This document shows positions 32,521 to 64,000 of a DNA stretch of 64,000 bases, one piece after another (position 1 is the first letter of the stretch; every line of letters starts with the position of its first letter). The translations under genes were made by a program, and so were the position numbers. The notes under the pieces were generated by a model. That model worked only from the letters and a program-made list of their open reading frames with translations. It made no database searches and had not been told where the DNA came from. The stretch lies in the NCBI GenBank assembly GCA_017654935.2, contig CM065687.1, positions 26,541,514-26,605,513 on the forward strand, read 5' to 3'. Origin of the DNA: Phymorhynchus buccinoides (lineage: Eukaryota; Mollusca; Gastropoda; Neogastropoda; Raphitomidae).

Positions 32521-33325
32521 ATCTGATGGTGCGTGGGAAAACCAGACATAAGTCGCTCAGAATGTTTTCGAGGAAAAGACAAAAATAAAAATAGTCAACA
32601 ACCCCCAGAATACCAAATTTCGGTATAGGTCAAGATGTGCCATCCCCCCTACATTTCTCGGTTAATTCCATTCTTCCGTTTTTGCCTTACTAAACATGAA
32701 ACTGTATTTTATGAACATTTTCAACTAATTATCTTTGTTCAATAATTAATTGCAGTCATGATAAAGGCCATTATCTAATAGGACCCCCCCCCCCCCCCCC
32801 ATGTACTGCAGTACACCGCGGCATTTGTCACAGTCGTGGTTTATTGCGTTTTTCCGTCTTATAGGGGGGGGTAGGGTTAGGGTTAGTATTCCAAAAAGAT
32901 AATTAGCTGAAAAGGTTCCTAAAATACAGCTTTATGCTTGGTAAGAAAGGCAAAAACAGAAAAATGGAATTAACCGAGAAATGTAGAGGTGGGGGGGGGG
33001 GGGGGGGGGGGGTGGCACATCTTTACCGTTACCCAAATTTCTATTTAGGGCATTTGTATGTATTCTACCAGTACCCATTACATGAAAGACAATTTTGATT
33101 GATTTCTTTGTTTATTTGATCGTTTTTTTAATCAAGTAAATAGAAAACAAAATTCTGCCTTCTACGTCCAATTTCTGCAAATGATCTATCTCTGATGTCA
33201 AACTTCAGATGGCTATAAAAACAAAAATAGACAAGATAACTCAATTCTGTTTCCTGCGTATTGACTAGGGATCTTTGTTCCATCTTGTAAAAACAAAATC
33301 TCAATTTATGCCAAAATTCCATTAT
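32521..33325 (+). mobile_element. Interspersed repeat interrupted by foldback MITE
   Basis: The flanks of the MITE (gcgtgggaaaaccagacata, caacccccagaataccaaat; then gggcatttgtatgtattcta, catgaaagacaattttgatt) match in reverse the continuous copy at 48215-48620, so one ~400-bp element was split. Confidence 0.7.
32622..33032. mobile_element. GGTCAAGATGTGCC foldback MITE, copy 1, nested
   Basis: Arms ctacatttctcggttaattc / gaattaaccgagaaatgtag plus ggcacatctttacc ends. It is flanked by ccaaatttc on both sides (8-9 bp). It contains C- and G-runs and gtagggttagggttagta. Confidence 0.8.
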
Positions 33326-34116
33326 GTCTGGCTCTCCCCCCCCCCCCCCCCCCCATCACAAATACTGTAAGCTGTGACTCGTGTCAGTAACTGCTGGCAT
33401 ACAGCAGGTAGACGGTGAAGAAAGAAAAGAAACTTAAATTTTGACGGGTATATCATCAGTGAAATTCAAAAACGTCGTATCTCGATTTTGAGTTAGATAC
33501 ATTGTCAGCTCTCTAATTTTTCCAACCACCTTCCACCTTTTAAAAGCTTGTATCTCTAACGACTTTCTATCTGGGGTAAATGAGGTTGTGAACATAGAAG
33601 AAAAACTCGTAAGTCCCAAATTCAGATCTACTTAAGGACCAAAACCTCGTATCTTCGTTCTTTTCAAGTCTAAAAAAAACCGTTTAAAAGTAATTTTAAC
33701 AAAATGCAGGACTAAACTCGCAATGTCTTGAACAACATATTCATCATAGTTAATCAATTGTGGTCAACGCGGTTCATTTCTAAAACAGTTTTTTTTCTCA
33801 TTTTTCTCAAAACTACCAAAATTGAAATACGAGGTTTTTCAATTTCACCGATGATATGCCGGAAAATATTATCACAAGAGGAAGAAAGAAGGCTGGCAGT
33901 GCCTTCTGGGAAATACCTCTTGGTATGACACAACGTTGACTTGTAAACTTGTCACTTTAAAAAAAAAAAAAAATGATAAAAACATAACTTGATCTTGATT
34001 ATAATACTCAATCCACTTCAGCAGCAGAGATTACAGCAGAGATTACAGAATCCAAAAATGAAAGAAAAACGGTAGGGAACTGCATGTATGGAGGAAGTAA
34101 ACTGTCAGATGAATGC

Positions 34117-34881
34117 CAGTAGGTACTATGGGCTCGAATGAATGAAATTCGCGATAAAGCGGTTTCTTCTTCTTCTCCTTTCCGCGAACATCGGCGTCGA
34201 TTTTCAATATTGTGATGATTTCTTGGCTCAAGCCAGAAAAGTTTTATTAGTAAATTCAGTCACTAATTCTTAGTAAATTTTAGTATAAAACAAGCTGGAA
34301 AAAGCAAAATACCTGGAAATGTCCACGATCGGACAGAGAAAAATCACTCAGCCGCGGATCGGCGGATGCCAAGTTGCAACTCGGCGCCATCGCGATCAAT
34401 TTTCACTTCATTTTCCGTTGAAAACTTCAAAATTCTCACATCATCGTATTTTCCAGTGATAATATAATCTAAATTGACTCATTTCAAGCCCTAATTACAA
34501 TCTCTACCATTAAAAAAACTGCCTGGAAAGCTCTTCGAATCAACAGTAAAAGTCTGACGCCATTTAGATAGATCGACCAAAATAAAAACATTATTTCACC
34601 CCTTTAACCAATGAAAATGCAGCATTTAATGCATGTGACGTCAAGCACAACCCCTTTTCTGATGACGTAGTGTGTTAGGTACACGTTTCGGTCAACCCTT
34701 GCGTGTTTTACTACGAACGGAAACAAATAATAGACGGTTTTTCGAAATCCGGAATTTTCAGCGTTCACCCGGAATTTACTATTTTACCCGGAATTTTAGC
34801 AAATTTCCGGAATAATTCCGGCTAAACCGGAATGGTAAACAGGTCTGCAGTAGGTACTATGGGCTCGAATGAATGAAATTC
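34117..34881. other. 34-bp direct repeats around a 700-bp segment
   Basis: cagtaggtactatgggctcg aatgaatgaaattc occurs at 34117-34150 and 34848-34881. The segment ends with gtaaacaggtctg, the CAGACCTG-family right terminus. On its minus strand an ATG at 34390 opens MAPSCNLASADPRLSDFSLS DRGHFQ before a CAG|GTATTT donor-like site, perhaps a transposon first exon. Confidence 0.5.
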
Positions 34882-34884
34882 TGC

Positions 34885-35318
34885 TTAACCCTTTCACCGC
34901 CAATCATTTATCAGCCAAAAAATACCATTAAACTTAACTGGATAGAGAAAACTAAAGTCAGCAATATTAAGAATTTCCCTGTGACATATTAAAAAGCACA
35001 TTAAGAAGCCCACCCCAATTATCTCATGAAATGAAGCAAATTTCAGTCTCATTTTGCCCATGAGACGAGCGTTAATGTCTAGCATTCGTCTCATGGGCAA
35101 AATTTGACTGAAATTTTCTTTATTTCATTGGGGTGGGCTTCTTACCCGCCCATGCTCTTTTTACCCCGTCTTCTCCTATAACACTAGGCCTACACGTACC
35201 TCCCAAAATTAAAAAAAATGGGGCTTTCAGATAACAGACCCTGATTTGTTGCCTTTTATTGACATGGGTGTTAAACCATTGTGGTGCATAGATGCGACAT
35301 TGGCGGTGAAAGGGTTAA
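34885..35318 (+). mobile_element. TTAA-flanked MITE with nested foldback, copy 5
   Basis: It is bounded by ttaaccctttcaccgcca and ttggcggtgaaagggttaa, at 434 bp longer than its relatives because a palindromic insert occupies 35001-35144. Confidence 0.8.
35001..35144. mobile_element. Foldback insertion inside a TTAA MITE
   Basis: Arms beginning aagaagcccaccccaa and ending ggggtgggcttctt pair through cccatgagacga / tcgtctcatggg around a ~15-base loop. The arms are about 60 bases with a few mismatches. Confidence 0.75.
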
Positions 35319-35859
35319 AGGTGGACACTGACGGATGAGTTTTTGCAAGAAACACGTTGAGATCACCAGAAAGTTAGCCTTTACAAGGATCGGAACACTC
35401 ACTTTGCTCTGGTTTCCTAGAAATCAAACTGTGAAGACAGCGATTTCTCCTTGGCGGAGATGCCGGAGAGAGTAGCCATTTTGGATGGGGTGGGTGGAGG
35501 ACACGAAGTCTTTTCTTTTTTTGCAGTGCAGTAGAAAAAAAGATTGGAGCTATTTCCTTTGTTGTGGGTGAAACTCCTTTAGATAAACTGTATAAAAGTT
35601 TTAAAATAAATAAATAAAAAGGCTTGTATTGCGAAAATGTTGTGCAAACGATTTGGTTTAAAATCAGGCGGCCATTAGAAAAGAAACGGCACACGCCTTC
35701 TCTTTGGGTGAAAGAATTTGACTTCCAGCACCTCCGCCAAGGAGGAATCGCCTATTTGACGGTTTGATTTCAAGAAAACCAGATCAAAGTGAGTGTTGCA
35801 ATCTCTGTGAAGGGTGTTTTCTTGGTGATCTCGACATGTTTCTTACAAAAACGCATTCG

Positions 35860-36050
35860 TCAGGGTGCCCCTTTAACATCCTCTGGTCTGGAACAGACAC
35901 ATATGGGACATTAGTACATATAAAGATTTTGGGAACGATCCTGGAGGCAATGTTCGGAGGCAGTGCAACACCAGGAAAGTCCCAAATTTTTAACAATACA
36001 GATGTATTATGAGTAATTACTATGGGCTCTTCTTTATTACTTTTATAATA
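35860..36050. mobile_element. Copy of the 30592 retroposon family (partial)
   Basis: It shares acacatatgggacattagta and ggaggcaatgttcggaggca, then stops before the cggttaaacc segment. Confidence 0.6.
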
Positions 36051-36090
36051 GCACCTTCTGACTTTCACCCGACGAATAGTTAACAATACT

Positions 36091-36239
36091 CCAGGGCCTG
36101 TATATCCAGATAGTATGAGACTTATCATCATGATATTTTAAAAGTCCTTCTAAAGTAGAAGGACTTAATAGGACTTTAGAAGGGCTTCTAAGATATCATG
36201 ATAAGTCTCATACTATCTCAACATGAAAACAGACCCTGG
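36091..36239. mobile_element. Foldback MITE, older copy
   Basis: Inverted ends ccagggcctgt / agaccctgg and long arms (gatagtatgagacttatcat / atgataagtctcatactatc). Related to the element at 45221. Confidence 0.8.
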
Positions 36240-36609
36240 TCAGCGGTCGGTTGTTGAGCGGAACACAGACTTCGGCGTAGCAAACCACAGAAGGCTGTCG
36301 GGCAGGGGACGGCACAGCGCAGCCAAGGCAGACAGAGTGTAGAAGGGAGATAAGGCAGTGACCCAGCGATGCGCTCCGAGCGGGCGGCGGCTATCAAGGG
36401 CAGGTAATCAATAATAAGTTAACGATGCGGCGCGGCGAGCCGCGGATGCTGCAACGGGTTGACAATGACTTGAGATCAGTTTCCTCGCCCGCTGGTGTAG
36501 TCTGCAAAAAACAAAACCACCCGTCATTTTGAGGATTATATGCCAGAGGTTACGTACCATCACAGCAGGAATAAAGAAGCTTCACCCAACGATATGCCAG
36601 AAAGTACTA

Positions 36610-36920
36610 TCATTCTCTGCCTTGCCTTAAGGCTGTGCCAGACCAATTGACATAGGCTAGAACACCAAGGCTACATCAAAACGTTGTTATGTTCTGCATA
36701 GTTATGCGGGGATTGTCTTTAGCCATGACAAGCTACTAGTATAACAACCTCAGTCTCCAAAATTCTGTGAAGTCGGAATGTGGCTGATCACGTGGCGGGG
36801 TAATCAAAAACGGTCACATACGTAATGTTCTCATCCGTAGCTGATGCACCTGTACCATGTTGTTCAAGTGCTTCAATGTTGGGATGATCCCTGGAGTCTT
36901 TCAGCCAGGGTACGCAAACA
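36610..36920 (-). mobile_element. CCCTGGCTAAAAGACTCCAG repeat, copy 3
   Basis: About 310 bp in reverse, from gccagaccaattgacatagg to ccctggagtctttcagccag. Confidence 0.75.
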
Positions 36921-37529
36921 ACAACAGCAACTATCATTCCTCATCACAAGAGGAATAAATAAGGCTAATAATATCTTCTGGCTTTCACCAGACACTAAGC
37001 CTTTACTAGGTACTATCACTCTTCTCAGTTGAAAGCCAGAAAATACTCTCACAAAAGGAATACCATTTTGCCTTTGTTTGTTTGTCCATTTGGGAACAAA
37101 AAGTTTCACAAAAAGAGTTCAAACATTTTAATGACAGAAACATGTTGGAATATATAACAGGGCCTGGGCCTGTGCTGTGGGTTTGTTGTGACGTGGGACA
37201 ATGAAATTGATATTTTAAAGCAAAAAGATGTTTACACTGTCCTCTTTGTGTGCATATGTAGTTTTTGTAATCCTTTTTTTAAAATATTGAATAATCCCCT
37301 ACCACCACCACCCACCTCAAGGGGGAACCCCCCAACTTTTTTTCTAATTTTGATATTCCATGTTGGAGGCGATAGTCACAGTTCACCACCATAACATCAG
37401 TTCAACTGGGCTCAATTCTTTTATCCCCAGGAATAAAATGACGAATGGCAATGTCTGCATTCACGGTTACAACAAAATATGACAAGCTGACCTTGCGGGC
37501 GTGGACTCCTGTCGTTATTTATAAATAAG

Positions 37530-56734
<19,205 letters not shown>

Positions 56735-56929
56735 CTGAAGTGAAAATTAATAATAATGATAATAATAATAATAATAATTTCATTTATATAGCGCGATAAA
56801 AAGCATGCTAAAAGCAAGCTCCCAGTGCTTTACAAACATTGATGAAAGCATTAAAAAAAATAAAAAATAAAAATGGACACACCATGTTTTATAACAATGA
56901 TGTAGAATAAAATTAACATTATTTAATGA

Positions 56930-56932
<3 letters not shown>

Positions 56933-57013
<81 letters not shown>

Positions 57014-57014
57014 G
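56933..57014 (+). repeat. (GA)n microsatellite
   Basis: About 80 bp of GA upstream of gene B exon 1. Confidence 0.97.
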
Positions 57015-57754
57015 AGGCAGGGAGGAGGTGTCTGTGTGTGTGTGTGGGGGGTGGGGGGGTCAGGGTTAGACAAACAAAAAGACAGAGACAGGTGGGCAGG
57101 GCAAACTTTGACAGAGACTGACATTGATTATATAGTTAGTAGAAATTTCAGCAAGACAAAGAAAGAGAGGCTGGCAGCTAGTTAGTCAGGCAGCAAGCAA
57201 AGAGATCAAATTAAGTTGCATTCTTATTTTTCTACGTAAAATAAAGAGAGAGAAAAAAAGAGGATTTTGTTTCTGTCTCTATCTCTAACCCCCCATCTCT
57301 CTCTGTGTTTCACTCTCTCCCTCTCCCCTCTGTTTCCCCCTTCCCTGCCAAAAGAGGAAAAGGTACAAGATAAGAAAAGGGGTGGGTGGGTGAGTAGAGG
57401 ATAGTGATAGTTATGTTCCCATTATCTTTAGCACGATGTAGCCATTGGAATCAACACAGTCTGGCACTAGACCGAAAAAACAGGGTTAAATGCCAGAAGA
57501 CGATCTCCTTCTTCCTGCTTAAATGCTACAAAGTTCTATCACTAAAGGGAATCAGATGGCTGATAGTACTTTGAGTTTTTAACCAGAGAGAACAACATAA
57601 TTTTTCTTTTTCTTTTTTCCATTTAACTCTCAAAATGAGAGGCCCCTGCTGTTTTTCCTACCACGGGTGCGTTTCCCGCTGGTCCTTGGTTGCAGAAGAA
57701 CAATGCAATTATGACCATTGGCCGTGACTAGTAATGGTGTTTACTGTCACAAAC

Positions 57755-58176
<422 letters not shown>

Positions 58177-58274
58177 AGTCAGGAGTCAGGAAATTTTTAA
58201 TTGTTAGGCCATGCCCATACAATGGAGTGAGTGTGACAACAACAACAAATTGACATTACATTATTAACTTGACA

Positions 58275-58643
<369 letters not shown>

Positions 58644-58679
58644 CCTTTAGAGAAAAAATAAAATAAAATAATAATAATA

Positions 58680-59326
58680 ATAGTGAATCATTTATATAGC
58701 GCATTCCTCCATCAAATGTGGAGCTCTATGCACATAACAACAACAAAAATTAAAAGCAAGAAATTCAACAACAAAACCAAATAATCACTCACGCACATGC
58801 AAATAGGCATACACATACACACCCCACCCACACATACACGCACGTACGCACACGCGCGCGCACACACACACGCACACGCACACACACACACACACAGGGT
58901 GTGTGTGAGAATAGAGTCCAGAAGTAGTGTGGCCTAAAGGTTGTGATGTAACTTGAATAGGTGGGTCTTGAGAGCTGATTTGAAACATTGCAAGGACTGG
59001 ATATGGCGAATTTCGCGTGGTAAGGAGTTCCAAACTGATGGGGCCGAAAAGGAAAAGGAGCGCTCACCAAACATTTTTGTTCGTGTACTAGGAACACAGA
59101 GAATTTTGGAATCTGAAGATGACCGCAGTTGCGTTGATGGAGTATAGACAGAAAGCATGTCAGAAATGTAGCTAGGGGCATTTCCAGATAAATAAGAATG
59201 ACATAGAGTGGAAATTTTGTAGTCAATACATGCTTTGATGGAAAGCCCACAAAACCGCAAAGATGTCATTAAATTCAAACCACTCAGGACTTTACAGTCC
59301 ATCCCCATTCTTTTTAACTTAGCCAT
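58680..59326 (-). mobile_element. CR1/L2-like LINE 3' end
   Basis: The frame at 58934-59326 reads IKACIDYKISTLCHSYLSGN APSYISDML ... SVWNSLPREIRHIQSLQCFK SALKTHLF, the usual RT C-terminal motif series of CR1/L2-type LINEs. A (CA)n run and a gcgctatataaat-like 3' end with an ATT-repeat tail follow. It is 5' truncated beside a C-run at 59340. Confidence 0.7.
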
Positions 59327-59743
59327 ATTTCATAGACACCCCCCCCCCCCCCCCCCCCCCCCCCTCCCTCCCTCAGTGCAGTCTTTCATTTTTAAGAGAA
59401 GACAATAATTAACAAATCGCATTTTGTGTAAGTATACATGTTTTTTCTCTTTTCACTTCTTTATCTACCTTTCTTCTTCTTATTTTGTTTTTATAATAAC
59501 AACATTTATTATGCATTTCAGCACCCCTACCGCATCTGTGCATCTTTACCCAATATTTTATCTTTCACTTTGAAGAAGATTTTTTTTTTTTTTTTTTTAA
59601 ATGCTCACGACCTTCAACCTGAAAGTCCGCTTCTTTCAGTTTCATGAAAATAATCGTAACCCTATCCCTTTAGTTTAATTTTTTTTTAAATTAAAAAAAA
59701 GGCAGAATGTTGATTCTCGTTAACATTGAACATAAATATTTTT

Positions 59744-59833
59744 CATGTGTGTGTGTGTGTGTGTGTGTGCGCGTGTGCGTGTGCGTGCGTGCGTGCGCGT
59801 GCGTGCGTGTGTGCGTGCGCGTGCGTGTGTGTG
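59744..59833 (+). repeat. (TG)n/(CG) alternating purine-pyrimidine tract
   Basis: tgtgtg runs mixed with gcgtgcgtgcg; alternating purine-pyrimidine, capable of Z-form DNA. Confidence 0.9.
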
Positions 59834-60149
59834 ACTAAAGTACAAGATAGCCACACACAAATTCTTATTAACTAACTTTGAAAACAGATTCCACCCCCCC
59901 ACCCCCTCCCCTCTTTCTCTACTACCCTCACACCTGACCCAAACATGACCCTTGTTCCCCCTGCTACTGTTCTACCACCACTACTCACTACGCAATACCC
60001 CCAGCCATTGCACACACACACCATTTTGAAAAGGTTGGTGTAGCCTAAAGAGTGTTTTATTTATGACTCAGAAAATCTACCACTTCAGCCCTACAACTAG
60101 TGGTTGGGTTGTTTACCGAGGGCTGGACCTGTGTAAAAAAAAAATTGGT

Positions 60150-60258
60150 GGAAAACCGACTCTTCTCTGATGGGGATTGGCTGTCTTGTTGAAATAAAAA
60201 TGGTAAAACAAAACCGACTCTTCTCTGATGGGGATTGGCTGTCTTGTTGTTGAAATAA
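60150..60258 (+). repeat. 64-bp tandem duplication
   Basis: aaccgactcttctctgatgg ggattggctgtcttgttg occurs twice, about 64 bp apart. Confidence 0.85.
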
Positions 60259-60379
60259 AGTGGATAAACACACTCACGCACGCGCGCGCGCGCGCGCACG
60301 CACGCACGCACACGCACACACGTGCACTGTAAACAGAGGCACGCAAACTCTCTCTCTCTCTCTCCACGCGTCCACTACA

Positions 60380-60476
60380 ATCGCACGACTGTACGATCAC
60401 GTGGTCTCCAAGAGCAATTTTGTGATTCACGCGCTTCGAGATCACGTGATCGAATCGTATCGTACAGTCGTACGAT
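60380..60476. repeat. Imperfect palindrome with CACGTG sites
   Basis: tcgcacgactgtacgatcac on the left pairs with cgtacagtcgtacga on the right around CACGTG motifs (60398, 60444). It may be a small foldback. Confidence 0.5.
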
Positions 60477-60535
60477 TTTAGCTGACGTGTGGCTGGCCCG
60501 TTGCGAGCGAGCGCGCGCGCGTGTGTGTGTGTGTA

Positions 60536-60672
<137 letters not shown>

Positions 60673-60812
60673 TCGAAGTGTTTAATGATGATAACTGAAT
60701 AAGTAACAATACTTCTTTTCATCAGGTCCTCTAAAAATTAAAAATGAACAAAAATACAAATAAACAAACAAGTAGATCAATCAATAACAAGGGCGTCGCC
60801 GAGCGGCAGACA

Positions 60813-61772
60813 TGTCCGTCACCAGCAATGCCACGCACTTGCGACACCCCGTAGAGTGTCACATCCTGACACAAAATTGGAAGGGATTCTGTCTTCTAGT
60901 TCACGAGATACAGCTTGAAGAAGAAACATATAGCGCAAAGAAGGAAATTTCGGTTTTCAAGGTCACACTTCAAGGTCAAGGTCAGCATGGTGATAATTTA
61001 TGCTCGGATGTTTTCTTCTCTAGGGTATACAGTACCACACACAATCTGAAGCGCTTCTGTCAAGTACCAATGTGGAAAATATGGCTTAAAACCCAATGTG
61101 TAGACCCCTACCACATTCAAGGCCTACGGATCGCCCGGACCGTGACCTTGACCTTGATCGGTATGCCACCATCAGAACGGGCATAAGCCAAAGTACCTTC
61201 ATGCCAAATTTGAAGACTCTAACACTAACGGTGTGGGAGTTATGGCCCCTGAAAGATTTTCGGTTTTCAAGGTCGTACGCCAAGGTCAAGGTCACGACGG
61301 CAATATGGTTTGCGCGGATGCCTTCCTCTCATGGTGACACACCAGCACACACAATTTGACGTGATTCTGTCAACCCGTTCGAAAGATATCCTTGGGACAG
61401 ACAGAAGGAGAAAAAAATGACCCTCCGATTTTCAGGCTCCAGCGATCTTTTTGACCTTGACCTTGATCGGTATGCCATCATCAGAACGGGCATAAGCCAA
61501 ACCACCTTCATACCAAGTTTCAACATCCTATGTTGATCGGTGCCCGAGATATGGCTAAAAATAGATTTTCGGTTTTCAAGGTCGTACGTCAAGGTCAAGA
61601 CGGCAAAATGGTTTGCGCCGATCTCTTCCTATTAAGGAGGCACACCTTCACACAAAATTTGACGCGATTCGGTCAAGCGGTTCGGGAGATATCCTTGGGA
61701 CAGACAGAAAAACAAACAAAAAAACAAAAATACAAACCAGCCCATCGCAATAGTCCGTCTTGGTGACGGACT
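60813..61772. mobile_element. Element made of AGGTCA-bearing repeat units
   Basis: Inverted termini tgtccgtcacca and tggtgacggac enclose about three degenerate ~310-bp units. Each has tgaccttgaccttgatcggt, cagaacgggcataagccaaa, gattttcggttttcaaggtc, caaggtcaaggtca and gatatccttgggacagacag. No intact ORF. Possibly a non-autonomous DNA element that grew by internal tandem duplication. Confidence 0.65.
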
Positions 61773-61855
61773 AATCATCAATAATCAACTACTACGCAAG
61801 AGAGATGGTGGAGTTTGTGCAGGATATTGTAAATCAGCACAACTTTTTGTTGTTG

Positions 61856-62170
61856 TGGAACACGGAACATTTCATAAAGTTAATGTTAAATGGTTTTGTT
61901 TCTGAGGTTCACAAATACAGACATTGGACACAGAAAAGTTTTATCAAAGCAAATTATATATATATGATACATATAATATTATGAAAAAGAAATCTCAGTG
62001 AATAGCTGAGCTCCGTACCCCTACTCTGAAGGACTGAAAAGTTGGTGCATTTGAAATGCAGAATAATTTGCTTTGATAAAACTTTTCTGTGTCCAATGTC
62101 TGTATCTGTATTTGTGAACCTCAGAAACAATACCAGTTAACGTTAACTTTATGAAATGTTCCGTGTTCCA
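61856..62170. repeat. Long inverted duplication followed by poly(A)
   Basis: Left arm 61856-61956 and right arm 62063-62170 pair over about 100 bases (gaacacggaacatttcataa / ttatgaaatgttccgtgttc; gacattggacacagaaaagt / acttttctgtgtccaatgtc) with a ~106-base loop and A20 after the right arm. Confidence 0.85.
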
Positions 62171-62207
62171 AAAAAAAAAAAAAAAAAAAAGTTTATATAC
62201 ACACATA

Positions 62208-62245
<38 letters not shown>

Positions 62246-62694
62246 AGATCTACACCCGGCATTAAACTTATTTCAATTTTCCTATGTCAAAATGTGTCAT
62301 GTTTCTCAACACCTGCTCGTCTTACCTAATTGTTTTCCTCAACGGCGATGATAATCAACGCACGCACGCACGCACGCACGCACACACACGCACACGCACA
62401 CGCACACACACAGTCACATAAAAAAAAAAGTGTACTGGCCCATACCGTACGTAAACATGTTATTGCACAGTTTGTGTATGAAAATATACACATAGCTTAC
62501 ACAAAATCTCTAGCACATCATTGTGCAAGCTACACACATGTATACGCGCGCGCAGACTGAGAGTGAGGGAAAGGTCTCTCTCTCTCCATCTCCTTCCCCC
62601 CTCTACCTCTACCTCTCTCTAGAGGCATACACACATATTAAACAAAATATGCGCGCGCAAATCATTCTCCTCTCTCTCGCATACACATACACGC

Positions 62695-62912
<218 letters not shown>

Positions 62913-63346
62913 AAATCAGAAAAAGAGCTGCAAAGAAGTAAGAGAGAGACGAGGTAGCATACATTTCCAAACATGCTAACAAACAATATTTTATTCACAC
63001 CGGACATAATGTTGAACTATGCACATACACACGCGCGCGTGCGCATATAGTGAGAAGAAAGAGAGATAAATAGTGTGAAGAGAGAGAGAGAGAGAGAGAT
63101 GGGAGGATGATAGAGAGAAAACCAGGAAACAAGTTTCAAAAATAAATCGAGGCCAAAAACAGTCAACACACGCGCGCGCGCGCACACCATTAATTGTACC
63201 CTCCTGGCTTGTCGACAGAGATTAATTTGACAATTTAAATCTGACAGCTGTTCTCACGACCTTGACAAAAGTGCCGACAAACAAAAAAAGTTGAATGAAA
63301 TCAAAATGGCTAAAAACAGAAGATAAGACAAAGCCAACAAGGAGCC

Positions 63347-63787
63347 CTGTGGCAGCGCAAAATGTTACAATTGTAACAAATTGCGTGAGGTGCCCGGGGC
63401 TCCTCGCGCAAAATGTTACAATTGTAACACTTTGACGTGTTGCAACATTTTGCACGGAAAGCCTGCGGCAAAATGTTACAATTTTGTTAGAATCGTAACA
63501 TTTTGCGCCCCGGGCGCCTCGCGCAATTTGTTTAAATTTTATAGTAATATTTTCAACAACGTTGAAAACTGTCAATCAAAGGTGGGCGCCTCGCGCAAAA
63601 TGTTAGCCTACATTTGTAACAAAATTGAAACATTTCGCCGCAGGCTTTCCGCGCTAAATGTTATAACGCGGCAAAATGTTACAATTGTAACATTTTGCCG
63701 CAGGACTTTCCGCGCAAAATGTTACCAGGCGGCAAAATGTTACAAATGTAACATTTTGCCGCGTTGTAACATTTTGCGCTGCCACAG
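63347..63787. mobile_element. Palindrome-built foldback element
   Basis: The terminal inverted repeat is ctgtggcagcgcaaaatgtt / aacattttgcgctgccacag. Inside are at least eight copies of aaaatgttac/gtaacatttt, including a perfect 34-base palindrome at 63668-63701, and GC-rich spacers (gcctcgcgcaaaatg, ccgcaggctttccgcgc). Confidence 0.85.
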
Positions 63788-63877
63788 GCCCACGTTCATT
63801 TTCCTAACTTGCTTAGCCACTTCTGTCTTTGAAATGCAGCACCCAATACATTTTCCAATCGTTGCTGACAAGATGTT

Positions 63878-63923
<46 letters not shown>

Positions 63924-64000
63924 AGACACCCTCCCCATCACAACCTCCCATTTCTCCTTGAATTTTTAACCTACATAATTATACTCCTCACAAGAAGTCA

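Noticed and set aside
32868..32890. Telomere-like gggttagggttag
   Set aside because: Only two units, inside a foldback MITE whose other copy also has a related stretch; not a telomere or interstitial telomeric array.

Overview
This is animal nuclear DNA. It holds split genes with GT-AG introns, very long (CA)n, (GA)n and (CT)n tracts, tRNA-headed SINEs of the MetaSINE type, LINE 3' ends, and dozens of short inverted-repeat DNA transposons (MITEs), many nested in one another. The protein genes and repeat set suggest a marine invertebrate, most likely a mollusc (perhaps a gastropod). The species call is inference; the eukaryotic call is certain. No bacterial genes, CRISPR arrays, rRNA genes or intact tRNA genes were found.

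Two protein genes are supported by exons whose splice phases agree. Gene A (+ strand, 1761-9701) gives six C-terminal exons (about 408 residues to the stop) of a protein I do not recognise; its 5' end lies outside the window. Gene B (- strand, 56734 down to 37530) gives ten exons encoding 602 residues to the stop. In order they carry a C2H2 finger, a C2HC finger, a proline/alanine-rich linker with a heptad repeat, an AXH domain, and a C-terminal HMG box ending in a CWKR motif. AXH plus HMG box identifies an HBP1-like transcription factor; the two zinc fingers are not part of the vertebrate HBP1 layout as I know it. The genes converge tail to tail, about 28 kb apart.

Layout: 1-1.4 kb, intron of gene A or upstream DNA with a TTAA-MITE; 1.4-9.7 kb, gene A; 9.7-37.5 kb, intergenic DNA filled with MITEs, SINEs, a 29-bp minisatellite (12.1-12.7 kb) and a roughly 91-bp tandem repeat (15.4-15.8 kb); 37.5-56.7 kb, gene B with repeat-rich introns; 56.7-64 kb, (GA)n tracts, two LINE 3' ends, an array of AGGTCA-containing repeats, a long inverted duplication and a palindrome-built element.

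A recurring oddity is duplication of exon edges together with their splice sites: the first gene A exon in the window (decayed copy 377 bp upstream), the fifth gene A exon (two extra acceptor copies and one extra donor copy), and gene B exon 7 (acceptor edge tandemly triplicated with a 113-bp period). Transposon nesting is deep enough to give relative insertion ages and target-site duplications for several families.
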